In this document: piece by piece, positions 13,005 through 26,729 of the stretch
Position numbering within the stretch: position 1 is the stretch's first letter
Layout of the letters: the number at the start of each line of letters is the position of its first letter
Assembly (NCBI GenBank): GCA_009760855.2
Contig: WPIO01000313.1
Coordinates: forward strand, 36,383 to 100,382
From: Cristatella mucedo
Taxonomy: Eukaryota; Bryozoa; Phylactolaemata; Cristatellidae
Length of the DNA: 64,000 nucleotides
Direction of reading: 5' to 3'
Position numbers and translations under genes: made by a program
Notes under the pieces: model-generated
Told to the model about the DNA's origin: nothing
Databases searched by the model: none
What the model saw: only the letters and a program-made list of their open reading frames with translations

Positions 13005-14710
13005 AGCACTGGTGCACTTTTTTAAAATGCCTATGTCTACGATCAACCGACTCCTTAACTCCTCCCAGATTAGCTATATCCCTAGCAATTATCGTGAAGA
13101 TCAAGCAGATTGCTTCTGTAGCATCTTTGTCGACAAGATAGACAAGAGCAGGGATTCCATCCCTAGGGTTGCAGCATAACATGCCTACTGGAATTATGTC
13201 TATACAACTGCATGGAGCTCCTTAACATCAACGTTCAAGGATGCAATGAGTGGCAATATTCTAAAGTGGATATCCTTATCAAAGAAGAGAAATAGGCCGG
13301 TAGACCCTATTCTTGCTCTCCTACTTCCGATATGCTATTATCCATCTTCTGGTTTTATGCATTTTTGAAGCAATAAAGATGTCATTAGCCTTTCTTCACA
13401 TCCCAGCACTTCTCATAAAGGCTATAACCTGGCCACTACTCAAGAAAGCAACGATTGACTGAGAGAAGTTGGGCAACTTCTCAGTCTCTCTTCTATAGCT
13501 AATATAAAAGAAGCTGGACTGATTCGTTGCAGACCAGCTGAACTCTTATAGTGGAATTAGAAACGTCGGTAGTAAGATTCAATATGGTTTTAGAACTAAT
13601 TAGTCAACGGAGTCAACATAACTTCTTGTGTGTTATGACGTTCTTAGTAATGCAGGCTTAAGCTTGTTCGGCTGAATTTTTAGGCTCGTTTTGATACTAT
13701 CGATATGCCAGTGCTCGTGTGTGGTGCGTCATGCCAGTTTATCACTGGCACTGCACTGCAATAGTCCAGTTATTATCTTAGTAGCCCACTCCAGGGAATA
13801 ACCGTTGACGGAAAATGATCAACATGGGACCCTATTTCAAGTTGAGTTGCCTACGGGCTTTGTCCTCAGTTGTGTTCGTTTAACAGTTGAGATCTGACTG
13901 CTTGCCGATTTGATAGCCAGGCACAGTCTAGGCATTCACCACGTAGAGAACACTCACTGGCCCCAATGCTTTTACGCCTCCTAGTCCTTCAGCATGTAAA
14001 ATATTCTCACCTTTCATGGTGCATGTATATATGACATCCACACATAAATGTAAGCAAATCTTTAGAAATTAGATGATTAAAGCAACGTACTCGTTATGGA
14101 AAAAACTGTGGAATGTCCAAATGGGTACGGTTATATGGTACAATTGGCTCTGGTCTTTTATATGTATTTTTGAATCTAAGGCTTCCCATTTCAAATGGAC
14201 CGTTTATTGAACGACCTCGTAAGCTCCACCGTCAAGCCTGCATACCTTCAGGTAAATAATATCGTTAAATTCCGGCTTCTTTAGTCTGGGATACTACATT
14301 TATATTGGGAATTTGTGTGCAGCTTCCTGTCTCGACATCCGAAATTCACTGTTCGTTTGCCAGCATTTGCTACACGGTTTCTTTTTCTTTAGCCCCAGCC
14401 TACCTATCAGATTTGCTTCCCCACGAGGCTAAGCATGCTACTACCCACCCTTCTAAATCTGGTAGTTTACCTACACCTCAAATGAATGTCTAGTCATTTG
14501 GAGACTTGCCATTAGTTCGCATGGTCCTAAAGCCTATACAGACTTCGGCCTATCGTCATGCCATATCCTGACTTTAAAAAGATCTATTAATCCCACCACT
14601 TAGTGGGTCCGTGTGATTTTCCTTTAGTGTGCTTAACTGCGAGGACACCTTTATTGCTGCCATTAGCCACAGTATCATGGTGACCCTGTATGTGTCCCCT
14701 TTAAGTAGAT
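13005..14710 (+). mobile_element. LINE-A remnant in unit 4
   Basis: Nearly identical to LINE-A of unit 1, about 12887 bp apart. The 62-codon stretch ending SGSLPTPQMNV at 14305-14493 is the same as at 1418-1606. It lacks the deletion seen in units 2 and 7. Confidence 0.8.
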
Positions 14711-15119
14711 TGTGCTTGCAGTCATGGAGATTCTAGTAACACTTCCGTCATGCTTCCTTTTCAGGGAATGTAAATTACCTGGAAAGTTGTCCTTGGATGC
14801 TGCATAAATGTATTATTATAGCTTATGTTTGAAACGTATGAATGCTGTAGCTTATTTAGCTGTGTGCACTCAGATGCTGTATCGGTGTAGTTGAAATCAT
14901 GTTTAGTTTACATCGCAAATAATATTTTGGTACAGCTACAAATGATCGCACATCGTTTGAACCTAAAATGACGGTTAAAGCAGCTTCACAAACAGCTGGT
15001 GGTCATTAGCTGCAGAACTGTTTAGAACAATTCCAAACGACACTTCATCTGTAATGATACTCAGTATTTCGCTTTATCTAAAACTTAACTCTTTAAATAG
15101 CATTAGTTATTTCAAGCCG

Positions 15120-16685
15120 GTAACTTTAATCATATTTTCTATTGAAAGGTTTGTCGACTCAGAGTACCTCAGTCGACAAGCTAACTACTTGTCAGTCTTG
15201 TTATCGATGCTTCCGAAGATACAAGAGTGGTCTTCAGATCGGCCTACAAACTTCGCACGTAGTTCATACCAAATTAAAAATAGAATGTGCTGTCCGGTAA
15301 CTACACTATTGAATGCTCACATAGATGTGCTTGGTGGAATGCGATTATTCAAAGGCTTACGACTGCACCTTCTAAAAAAGATTATATCCTCAGCAAATTT
15401 GACGCTTCTTCTTTCGGTGGACACTGTGGCAACTATGCTTTAGCCTTCTCATTTTGTCAAAAATTTGTCGACTGTGTTGGAGACACGATCGAGTTCAGGT
15501 TAGATATAACGAGTGATGCAGAGGGACTTGATAGGGAGGAGATAAAAAAGGTGATGAATACACTTTTCGGTACTTAAACAATTGAGGATAACATCTGTCC
15601 GTCAGATGACGCACTGGCTTGGCTTATTCCATCCGGTTCATGTAGGGCTCAAGTGTCATCCAGCAACCAAGTCACCCATGAAATCTCTCAACGGTCGATC
15701 CACCTTCCGTTGCTGTTCTCCTTTAGTACTCCACATCTGGGAAAAATGTTTCAGCTCCATAGCGTAACATTTCGGTTTTCGGCTGACGATATGCAACTGT
15801 ATTTGTCATTAAAACCGTTGGAACCAGCTGCAGCAACTGATAAACTGAATACTTGCCTTGCCGTCGTTCGATCCTGGATGTTGGCTAATAATATCACACT
15901 GAGCACTAATTAAACTGGAGGGCTACTCACAGGGTACCAGAAGCATGTGGCAGAACTGCAAAGCTTAGCTCTTCTAATAGGTGATACTGTTGTGCGACCA
16001 TCATTGTTTGCTCTGAGTTAAGTGGCCGCCTTTTGCCTACATTTGGAAAGCTTTTTTAGGAAGACTGCTTCCAGAGCTAATAATAACATCGGTCTCTATT
16101 TAGGATCAGGAACTGTCGTCCACTGTGTCCTGAAAAATATTTAGCTAGCTCTATAGTACTGTCTTATCTACATTATTGTAAATCGCTTTAGGCTTGGCTA
16201 CCTCGAAAAGCCACTAGGCCATTGTACCTAGCTATGAATAGTGCTACAAGGCTAGTTCGGAAATCCCAGAGATTTTTCTACTTCGTTAAGAAAGCTTCGA
16301 TGGCTGCCTAACGATCAATGGATTCAGAGGAGCATTGTCAACTGTGACAGTTAGATTAAGGCTTTAGAGATGACTGACTCTGATTGCCAATATTAGCTTG
16401 CTGCAGTGTTGTATTTGCACAAATGCTGCAACATTGTATCTTGTTCTTACTTAAAAGTTTCCGACAAAAGGAACCAAGCAGCCTCCTAGCTTCGTGTCAC
16501 TGAGTTTCGTCAACTTAGGTCACCTCTCTAAAAGAATATGTCGTCATGCTGTTCTGCATGCTGCCTTCTTCGGGGACCAGTAATTTACATTGATACAAGC
16601 AGCGATCCATGTGTATCCTTGAGTAAACCTACGAGGCACCTCAAACAGTGAAGTCGTTGACTGATATCACAACTTTTCGAGGCTA
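15120..16685 (+). mobile_element. LINE-B remnant in unit 4
   Basis: The left part is of the unit 2/7 kind (NSLNSIS rather than NALNSIS just upstream), so the class changes between the LINE-A and LINE-B parts of this unit. The right part is of the LALLIGDTVV class and is nearly identical to unit 5. Its catalytic region reads FRFSADDMQLYLSLK near 15774-15815. Confidence 0.8.
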
Positions 16686-17095
16686 TATGACATTAAAGAC
16701 GAAACTTATGTTAGATGTGTTCACTTTATTGGCTTCCGGTAGTTTTTATGTTCGCTATCTATGCATGCTATATACGTATTGCTGTCTCAAATTAGTTTGT
16801 TGTTGGTCTTTATGCTTATTTCAGCAGCTGTGAACTGTTGCATAATTTGAACAACTCTGGAAGTCTTCATTTGTGCAACGTGTAAAGCGAACATTATTAA
16901 AGTGCTACGTTCACGTTGCGGATTATGTTCAACAGATGTTTTACTAGTGCTGTTTATAATGCCGATTATAGTGTGACTGCTATGTGCTGTGTCTGCTACC
17001 TATTTACAATACGTTTTTGCTGTTAACTTCCCTGATGGCAATTTTATGAGGCTTGCAAGAGTGTAAACGAGGTTTAATTTTAATTTTTTTTTTAG

Positions 17096-17236
17096 CTCGT
17101 GCTGCTAGAAATCAGTGGAAACGAGGAGCTAACCACTTTACCTTCCTCGATATACCAGCTTCAAGCTCTGAAAAGGCTGATGGCTCGTTCTTGTGGCCTA
17201 ACTGAACTGCGGGACTCCTGGGACGGCATGAAGTCG
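17096..17236 (+). CDS. LRR cassette exon copy 5, type B
   Basis: A 141-bp phase-0 exon with acceptor tttttttttag and donor gtaagctcag. It is identical to copy 6 and differs from copy 3 at one codon. LRR starts: LVLLEISGNEELTTLP and LKRLMARSCGLTELR. A tyrosine stands where type A has cysteine (codon 20). Confidence 0.87.
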
Positions 17237-17324
17237 GTAAGCTCAGAAGTAAAATTGCCAAGCTTAGATTTAAAATAGAAGTTTAGCCTAGGCCACGTCT
17301 ACCTAATATAAAAAATAATTGTTG

Positions 17325-19040
17325 AAGCACTGGTGCACTTTTCTAAAATTCCGACGTCTACGGCCAACAATCACCTTAAACCCTCTGAGGTTACCTATTT
17401 ACCTAGTGATCCTTGTGATGATCATGATCAGAGCTTCTGTATCATCTTTGTCAACAAGATATAAAAGATCATATTCCAGCCCTAAGGTGGCAGCTTAACA
17501 TACCAATTGGTACCATATCTTTCAACTGCATCCAGTTCCACAGTATCTACGTTCAAGGAAGCAATGGGTGGCAATATTCTAAAGTGGATATCCCAATCAA
17601 AGAAGAGAAATAGTCCAGTAGGCCCTATTCTTGCTCTCCTGTTTCTGACATGCTATTGTCTTCTGGTTCTATGCAAATGGTACACAATAAAGATGTCATT
17701 AGCCTTTTTTCAAGTCCCAGCACCTTTCAAAAAGGCATTATTTAGGCTACTACTCATTAAAGCAACTATTGACCATGAGAACTTGAGCAACTTCTCTGTT
17801 TCTCTTCTACAGCTCCTATAAAGAAAGCTGGACTGATTCGTGGCAGACCAGCTGAACTCTTATATTGGAATTGCTCACGTAGCGAGTAAGATTCAATCTG
17901 GTTATAGAACTAATCAGTCCACGGAGTCAACATAACTTCAGGTGTATTGTGTATGACCTTCTTAGGTATGGAGGCTTAAGCTTGTTTGGCTCGAGCTCTC
18001 GGCCGGTCTTGACACAATCAATCAGCCAGCCCATCGTGAGTGCGGTCCATCTTGCATGCTCATCACTGGCACTGCACTGCAATGGTCGAGTTTCTATCTC
18101 AGTAGCCGACTCCAGAAAATAATTGTTTACGGACAAAGATCACTCTCGGACCTTTTTTCAAGTAGAGGTGTCTCACGGCTCTGTGCTTAGTTGTGTTCGT
18201 TTAACAGTTTAGACTGACCACTTGCCAATGTGATAGCCAGGCACAATCTAGGCTTTCACCACGTATAGAACACTCACTGGCCCCTTTGCTTTTACGCCAC
18301 CTAGTCCTTCAGTGTGTAAAATATTCTCACCTTTCATGCTGCATGTATATATGAAATCCATTCATGAATGTAAGCAAATCTTTATAAATTAGATGATTAA
18401 AGCAACTTACTCGTAATGGAAAAAACTGTGGAATTTCCAAATGGGTACGGTTATATTGTACAATCGGCTCTGGTCTTTTATATGTGTTATTGAATCTAAG
18501 GCTTCGCATTCCAAATGGACCGTTTATTGAACGACCACATGAGTTCCACTGTCAAGCCTGCATGCCTTCAGCTAAATAATATCATTAAATTCCGGCTTCT
18601 TCAGTCTGGAATAATACATTTATATTGGGAATTTTTGTGCGGCTTCCTGTCTCGACCTCCGAATTTCACTGTTCGTTTGCCAGCATTTGCAACCAGGTTC
18701 CTTTTTCTTTAGCCCCAGCCTACCTATCAGGTTTGCTTCCCCACGAGGCTAAGCATGCTACTACCCACCCTTCTAAATCTGGTGGGTTACCTACACCTCC
18801 AATGAATGTCTAATCCTTTGGAGACCTTGTCATTAGTTCGCATGGTTCTAAAGCCTGAACAGACTTTGGCCAATCGTCATGACGGATCCTGACATTAAAG
18901 GATGTTTAAAAGTATATAACTATCCCACCACTTAGTGGGTCCATGTGATTTTCCTTTTGTGTGCCTAACTGCGAGGACAATTTATTGCTGCCATTAGCCA
19001 CTGTAGCATGGTGACCCTGTATGTGTCACCTCAAACTAGG
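17325..19040 (+). mobile_element. LINE-A remnant in unit 5
   Basis: Third-class left half. An ORF of 104 codons at 17507-17821 preserves the RT start region of the element (ILKWISQSKKRNSPVGPILA, then FKKALFRLLLIKATIDHEN). The identical ORF recurs at 21838-22152. The C-terminal part is at 18625-18813. Confidence 0.8.
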
Positions 19041-19449
19041 TTGTGCTTGTAGTCATGGAGCATTCTAGTAACAGTTTCGTCCTGCTCTCTTTTAAGGAAA
19101 TTTAAGTTACTTAGTTGTCTTAAGATGCTTCGTAAATGTATTATCATTGCTTATATATAAAAACTTATGAATGCTGAAGCCTATTGAGGTGTGTACACTC
19201 TGATGCTGCACGGTGTATCTGGAATCATGTCTAGTTCATATTGAAAATAATATTTTTGATATGGCTAAAAATGATTACACATTGTTGGAACCTAAAATGA
19301 CGGTTAAAGCAGCTTCGCAAACAGCTGGTGTTTCTTAGCTGCAGAACTGTTTAGAACAATTCCAAACAAGACTTCACCTGTAATGATACTTAGCATTTCG
19401 CTTTATCTAAAACTTAATGCTTTAAATAGCATTAGTTTTTTAAAGCTGG

Positions 19450-21015
19450 TAACTTTAATCATATTTTCTATTGAAAGGTTTGTCGACTCAGAGTACCTCA
19501 GTCGACAAGCTAATTACTTGTCAGTCTTTTTATCGATGCTTCCAAAGATACAAGAATTGTCTTCAGATCAGCGTACGAAGTTCGCATGTAGTTCATACCA
19601 AATTAAAAATACAAGGAGCTGTTCGGTAACTACGCTATTAACTGCTCACATATATGAGCTTGGTGGAATGCGATTATTCAAAGGCTGATGACTGCACCCT
19701 CTAAGAAAGATTATATCCTCAGCAAACTTGACGCTTCTACTTTCGGTGGACACTGGTAACTATTCTTTAGCCTTCTCATTCGGTCAATAATTCTTGGACT
19801 TTGTTGGAAACACGGTCGAGTTCAGGTTAGATAAAAAGAGTGATGCAGAGGATCTTGATAGGGAGAAGATAAAAAAAAAGTGACTAATACACTTTTTGGT
19901 ACTTAAACAGTTGCGGACAACATCTGTCCGTCAGATGAAGAACTGGCTTGGTTTATTCCATCCGGTTCATGTAGGGCTCAAGTGTCATCCAGCAACCAAG
20001 TCACCTGTGGAATCCCTCAACGGTCCATCCTCGTTCCGTTGTTGTTCTCCTTAAGTACTCTAAATCTGAGAAAAGTGTTTCAGCTCCATGGCGAAACATT
20101 TCGGTTTTCGGCTGACGATATGCAACTGTATTTGTCATTAAAACCGTTGGAACCAGCTGCAGCAACTGATAAACTGAATACTTGCCTTGCCGTCGTTCGA
20201 TCCTGGATGTTGGCTAATAATATCACACTGAGCACTAATTAAACTGGAGGGCTACTCACAGGGTACCAGAAGCATGTGGCAGAACTGCAAAGCTTAGCTC
20301 TTCTAATAGGTGATACTGTTGTGCGACCATCATTGTTTGCTCTGAGTTAAGTGGCCGCCTTTTGCCTACATTTGGAAAGCTTTTTTAGGAAGACTGCTTC
20401 CAGAGCTAATAATAACATCGGTCTCTATTTAGGATCAGGAACTGTCGTCCACTGTGTCCTGAAAAATATTTAGCTAGCTCTATAGTACTGTCTTATCTAC
20501 ATTATTGTAAATCGCTTTAGGCTTGGCTACCTCGAAAAGCCACTAGGCCATTGTACCTAGCTATGAATAGTGCTACAAGGCTAGTTCGGAAATCCCAGAG
20601 ATTTTTCTACTTCGTTAAGAAAGCTTCGATGGCTGCCTAACGATCAATGGATTCAGAGGAGCATTGTCAACTGTGACAGTTAGATTAAGGCTTTAGAGAT
20701 GACTGACTCTGATTGCCAATATTAGCTTGCTGCAGTGTTGTATTTGCACAAATGCTGCAACATTGTATCTTGTTCTTACTTAAAAGTTTCCGACAAAAGG
20801 AACCAAGCAGCCTCCTAGCTTCGTGTCACTGAGTTTCGTCAACTTAGGTCACCTCTCTAAAAGAATATGTCGTCATGCTGTTCTGCATGCTGCCTTCTTC
20901 GGGGACCAGTAATTTACATTGATACAAGCAGCGATCCATGTGTATCCTTGAGTAAACCTACGAGGCACCTCAAACAGTGAAGTCGTTGACTGATATCACA
21001 ACTTTTCGAGGCTAT
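19450..21015 (+). mobile_element. LINE-B remnant in unit 5 (chimeric)
   Basis: The left part is the SSSNQVTCGIPQRS class (19982 onward). The right part, from the SADD region near 20101, is the LALLIGDTVV class and is nearly identical to unit 4 through to the exon. It is the reciprocal combination to unit 3. Confidence 0.82.
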
Positions 21016-21426
21016 ATGACATTAAAGACGAAACTTATGTTAGATGTGTTCACTTTATTGGCTTCCGGTAGTTTTTATGTTCGCTATCTATGCATGCTAT
21101 ATACGTATTGCTGTCTCAAATTAGTTTGTTGTTGGTCTTTATGCTTATTTCAGCAGCTGTGAACTGTTGCATAATTTGAACAACTCTGGAAGTCTTCATT
21201 TGTGCAAACGTGTAAAGCGAACATTATTAAAGTGCTACGTTCACGTTGCGGATTATGTTCAACAGATGTTTTACTAGTGCTGTTTATAATGCCGATTATA
21301 GTGTGACTGCTATGTGCTGTGTCTGCTACCTATTTACAATACGTTTTTGCTGTTAACTTCCCTGATGGCAATTTTATGAGGCTTGCAAGAGTGTAAACGA
21401 GGTTTAATTTTAATTTTTTTTTTTAG

Positions 21427-21567
21427 CTCGTGCTGCTAGAAATCAGTGGAAACGAGGAGCTAACCACTTTACCTTCCTCGATATACCAGCTTCAAGCTCT
21501 GAAAAGGCTGATGGCTCGTTCTTGTGGCCTAACTGAACTGCGGGACTCCTGGGACGGCATGAAGTCG
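21427..21567 (+). CDS. LRR cassette exon copy 6, type B
   Basis: Identical to copy 5 in all 141 bases, with a slightly longer T tract before the acceptor (ttttttttttag). Open, phase 0 on both sides, same donor. Confidence 0.87.
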
Positions 21568-21654
21568 GTAAGCTCAGAAGTAAAATTGCCAAGCTTAGAT
21601 TTAAAATAGAAGTTTAGCCTAGGCCACGTCTACCTAATATAAAAAATAATTGTT

Positions 21655-22537
21655 GAAGCACTGGTGCACTTTTCTAAAATTCCGACGTCTACGGCCAACA
21701 ATCACCTTAAACCCTCTGAGGTTACCTATTTACCTAGTGATCCTTGTGATGATCATGATCAGAGCTTCTGTATCATCTTTGTCAACAAGATATAAAAGAT
21801 CATATTCCAGCCCTAAGGTGGCAGCTTAACATACCAATTGGTACCATATCTTTCAACTGCATCCAGTTCCACAGTATCTACGTTCAAGGAAGCAATGGGT
21901 GGCAATATTCTAAAGTGGATATCCCAATCAAAGAAGAGAAATAGTCCAGTAGGCCCTATTCTTGCTCTCCTGTTTCTGACATGCTATTGTCTTCTGGTTC
22001 TATGCAAATGGTACACAATAAAGATGTCATTAGCCTTTTTTCAAGTCCCAGCACCTTTCAAAAAGGCATTATTTAGGCTACTACTCATTAAAGCAACTAT
22101 TGACCATGAGAACTTGAGCAACTTCTCTGTTTCTCTTCTACAGCTCCTATAAAGAAAGCTGGACTGATTCGTGGCAGACCAGCTGAACTCTTATATTGGA
22201 ATTGCTCACGTAGCGAGTAAGATTCAATCTGGTTATAGAACTAATCAGTCCACGGAGTCAACATAACTTCGGGTGTATTATGTATGACCTTCTTAGGTAT
22301 GGAGGTTTAAGCTTGTTTGGCTTGAGCTTTCGGCCGGTCTTGACACAATCGATCTGCCAGCCCATCGTGAGTGCTGTCCATCTTGCATGTTCATCACTGG
22401 CACTGCACTGCAATGGTCGAGTTCCTATCTCAGTAGCCGATTCCAGAAAATAATTGTTTACGGACAAAGATCACTATCGGACCTTGTTTTAAGTAGAGGT
22501 GTCTCAGGGCTCTGTGCTTAGTTGTGTTCGTTTAACA
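21655..22537 (+). mobile_element. LINE-A remnant in unit 6, first segment
   Basis: Starts like LINE-A of unit 5, including the preserved 104-codon RT start at 21838-22152, then stops abruptly in the middle of the RT palm at about 22537. There the sequence jumps to a part that in other units lies about 1.1-1.2 kb further on. Confidence 0.8.
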
Positions 22538-22636
22538 CGTTTAGAACAATTCCAAACGACACTTCATCTGTAATGATACCTAGCATTTCGCTTTATCTAA
22601 AACTTTACTCATTAAATAGCATTAGTTATTTAAATA
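22537..22636 (+). repeat. Displaced 100-bp piece of the LINE-B 5' flank
   Basis: The stretch beginning cgtttagaacaattccaaac corresponds to the sequence just 5' of LINE-B in other units (for example 2135-2235). It ends in ttatttaaatataaaa and then returns to the 5' part of LINE-A. It therefore marks two junctions of a local rearrangement. Confidence 0.8.
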
Positions 22637-24110
22637 TAAAAATATTCTAAAGTGGATATCCTTATCAAAGAAGAGAAATAGTCAAGTAGACCCTATTCTT
22701 GCTCTCCTGCTTCCGATATGCTATTATCCATCTTCTGGTTCTATGCATATTTAAAGCGATAAAGATGTCATTAGCCTTTCTTCAAATCCCAGCACCTCTC
22801 AGAAAGGCTATAACCTGGCCACTACTCAAGAAAGCAACGATTGACTGAGAGAAGTTGGGCAACTTCTCAGTCTCTCTTCTATAGCTAATATAAAAGAAGC
22901 TGGACTGATTCGTTGCAGACCAGCTGAACTCTGATAGTGGAATTAGTAACGTCGGTAGTAAGATTCAATCTGGTTATAGAACTAATCAGTCCACGGAGTC
23001 AACATAACTTCAGGTGTATTGTGTATGACCTTCTTAGGTATGGAGGCTTAAGCTTGTTTGGCTCGAGCTCTCGGCCGGTCTTGACACAATCAATCAGCCA
23101 GCCCATCGTGAGTGCGGTCCATCTTGCATGCTCATCACTGGCACTGCACTGCAATGGTCGAGTTTCTATCTCAGTAGCCGACTCCAGAAAATAATTGTTT
23201 ACGGACAAAGATCACTCTCGGACCTTTTTTCAAGTAGAGGTGTCTCACGGCTCTGTGCTTAGTTGTGTTCGTTTAACAGTTTAGACTGACCACTTGCCAA
23301 TGTGATAGCCAGGCACAATCTAGGCTTTCACCACGTATAGAACACTCACTGGCCCCTTTGCTTTTACGCCACCTAGTCCTTCAGTGTGTAAAATATTCTC
23401 ACCTTTCATGCTGCATGTATATATGAAATCCATTCATGAATGTAAGCAAATCTTTATAAATTAGATGATTAAAGCAACTTACTCGTAATGGAAAAAACTG
23501 TGGAATTTCCAAATGGGTACGGTTATATTGTACAATCGGCTCTGGTCTTTTATATGTGTTATTGAATCTAAGGCTTCGCATTCCAAATGGACCGTTTATT
23601 GAACGACCACATGAGTTCCACTGTCAAGCCTGCATGCCTTCAGCTAAATAATATCATTAAATTCCGGCTTCTTCAGTCTGGAATAATACATTTATATTGG
23701 GAATTTTTGTGCGGCTTCCTGTCTCGACCTCCGAATTTCACTGTTCGTTTGCCAGCATTTGCAACCAGGTTCCTTTTTTTTTTAGCCCCAGCCTACCTAT
23801 CAGGTTTGCTTCCCCACGAGGCTAAGCATGCTACTACCCACCCTTCTAAATCTGGTGGGTTACCTACACCTCCAATGAATGTCTAATCCTTTGGAGACCT
23901 TGTCATTAGTTCGCATGGTTCTAAAGCCTGAACAGACTTTGGCCAATCGTCATGACGGATCCTGACATTAAAGGATGTTTAAAAGTATATAACTATCCCA
24001 CCACTTAGTGGGTCCATGTGATTTTCCTTTTGTGTGCCTAACTGCGAGGACAATTTATTGCTGCCATTAGCCACTGTAGCATGGTGACCCTGTATGTGTC
24101 ACCTCAAACT
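22637..24110 (+). mobile_element. LINE-A remnant in unit 6, second and partly repeated segment
   Basis: Restarts at the RT start region (atattctaaagtggatatcc), giving a second copy of about 330 bp of LINE-A. The early part resembles the unit 1/2 class (KATID* form). From about 22970 it matches unit 5 with a constant offset of 5072 bp. The C-terminal part is at 23587-23886, with a longer T run near 23773. Confidence 0.78.
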
Positions 24111-24519
24111 AGGTTGTGCTTGTAGTCATGGAGCATTCTAGTAACAGTTTCGTCCTGCTCTCTTTTAAGGAAATTTAAGTTACTTAGTTGTCTTAAGATG
24201 CTTCGTAAATGTATTATCATTGCTTATATATAAAACTTATGAATGCTGAAGCCTATTGAGGTGTGTACACTCTGATGCTGCACGGTGTATCTGGAATCAT
24301 GTCTAGTTCATATTGAAAATAATATTTTTGATATGGCTAAAAATGATTACACATTGTTGGAACCTAAAATGACGGTTAAAGCAGCTTCGCAAACAGCTGG
24401 TGTTTCTTAGCTGCAGAACTGTTTAGAACAATTCCAAACAAGACTTCACCTGTAATGATACTTAGCATTTCGCTTTATCTAAAACTTAATGCTTTAAATA
24501 GCATTATTTATTTAAAGCT

Positions 24520-26085
24520 GGTAACTTTAATCATATTTTCTATTGAAAGGTTTGTCGACTCAGAGTACCTCAGTCGACAAGCTAATTACTTGTCAGTCTT
24601 TTTATCGATGCTTCCAAAGATACAAGAATTGTCTTCAGATCAGCGTACGAAGTTCGCATGTAGTTCATACCAAATTAAAAATACAAGGAGCTGTTCGGTA
24701 ACTACGCTATTAACTGCTCACATATATGAGCTTGGTGGAATGCGATTATTCAAAGGCTGATGACTGCACCCTCTAAGAAAGATTATATCCTCAGCAAACT
24801 TGACGCTTCTACTTTCGGTGGACACTGGTAACTATTCTTTAGCCTTCTCATTCGGTCAATAATTCTTGGACTTTGTTGGAAACACGGTCGAGTTCAGGTT
24901 AGATAAAAAGAGTGATGCAGAGGATCTTGATAGGGAGAAGATAAAAAAAAAGTGACTAATACACTTTTTGGTACTTAAACAGTTGCGGACAACATCTGTC
25001 CGTCAGATGAAGAACTGGCTTGGTTTATTCCATCCGGTTCATGTAGGGCTCAAGTGTCATCCAGCAACCAAGTCACCTGTGGAATCCCTCAACGGTCCAT
25101 CCTCGTTCCGTTGTTGTTCTCCTTAAGTACTCTAAATCTGAGAAAAGTGTTTCAGCTCCATGGCGAAACATTTCGCTTTTCGGCTGACGATATGCAACTG
25201 TATTTGTCATTAAAACCGTTGGAACCAGCTGCAGCAACTGATAAACTGAATACTTGCCTTGCCGTAGTTCGATCCAGGATGTTGGCTAATAATATCACAC
25301 TGAGCACTAATTAAACTGGAGGGCTACTCACAGGGTACCAGAAGCATGTGGCAGGACTGCAAGGCTTATCTCTTCTAATAGGTAATACTGTTGTGCGACC
25401 ATCATTGTTTGCTCGGAGTTGGGGTGCCGTCTTTAGCCTACGTTTGGAAAGCTTCGTTAGGAAGACTGCTTCCAGAGCTAATAATGACATCGATCTCTAT
25501 TTAGGATCAGGAACTGTCGTCCACTGTGTCCTGAACAATATTTTTGCTAGCGCCATAGTACTCTCTTATCTACATTTTTTTGTAAATCCCTTTAGGCTTG
25601 GCTACCTCGAAAAGCCACTAGGCCATTGTAGCTAGCTATGAATAGTGCTACAAGGCTAGTTCGGAAATCCCAGAGATTTTTCTACTTCGTTAAGAAAGCT
25701 TCGATGGCTGCCTATCGATCAACGGATGCAGAGGAGCATTGTCAACTGTGACAGTTACGTTAAGGCTTTAGAGATGAGTGGCACTGATTGTCAACATTAG
25801 CTTGCTGCAGTGTTGTATCTGGCACAAATGCTGCAACATTGTATCTTGTTCTTACTTAAAAGTTTCCGACAAAAGGAACCAAGCAGCTTCCTAGCTTCGT
25901 GTCACCGAATTTCGTCAACTTAGGTCACCTCTTCAAAAGAATATGTCCTCAGGCTTTTCTGCATACCACATTCTTCGGGTACCAGTAATTTACATTGATA
26001 CAAGCAGCGAATCCATGTGCATCCTTGAGTAAACCTACGAGGCACCTCAAACAGTGAAGTCGTTGACTGATATCACAACTTTTCG
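24520..26085 (+). mobile_element. LINE-B remnant in unit 6
   Basis: Left part as in units 3 and 5 (SSSNQVTCGIPQRS at 25054); right part of the LSLLIGNTVV class as in units 1 and 3 (25348 onward). One- and two-base additions in T runs (near 25542 and 25580) lengthen the ORF to 95 codons; these have no functional meaning. Confidence 0.8.
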
Positions 26086-26502
26086 AGGCTATCTGACATT
26101 CAAGACGAAACTTGTGTTAGATGTGTTCACTGTATTTACTTCCGGAAGTTTTTTACGTTCACTATCTATGTATGCTATATACGTATTGCTGTCTCAAATT
26201 AGTTTTTGTTGGGCTTCATGCTTACTTTAGCAGCTGTAAACTTTTGCATAATTTGTACGACTCTGGAAGTCTTCATTTGTGCCTCACGTCAAGCGAACAT
26301 AAATAAAGTGCTACGTTCACGGTGCGGATGATGTTCGACAGATGTTTTACTAGTGCTGTTTATAATGCCGATTATTGTACGACTTCTATGTGCTGTGTCT
26401 GCTACCTATTCATAATACGTTTTTGCTGTTAACTTCCCTTATAGCAATTTTATAAGGCTTGCAAGAGTGCAAACCAGGTATACTTTCCATTTCTGTTTCT
26501 AG

Positions 26503-26643
26503 CTTACGCACCTCGATATCAGCGGGAACAAGAAGCTAACCACTTTACCTTCTTCGATATGCCAGCTTCAAGCTCTGACAATGCTGGAGGCTCAGTCTTG
26601 TGGCCTAACTAAACTGCCAGACTCCTGGAAAGGCATGAAGTCG
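26503..26643 (+). CDS. LRR cassette exon copy 7, type A
   Basis: Identical to copies 2 and 4, with acceptor ctgtttctag and donor gtaagctcag. It is followed by a left half like that of unit 2, so exon type A is followed by the unit 1 or unit 2 class of LINE-A, never by the unit 3 class. Confidence 0.87.
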
Positions 26644-26729
26644 GTAAGCTCAGAAGTAGAGTTGCAACGCCTACATTAAAAAAAATGTGTAGCCTAGGCA
26701 ACGTCTAACTACCATAACAAAGAATTGTT

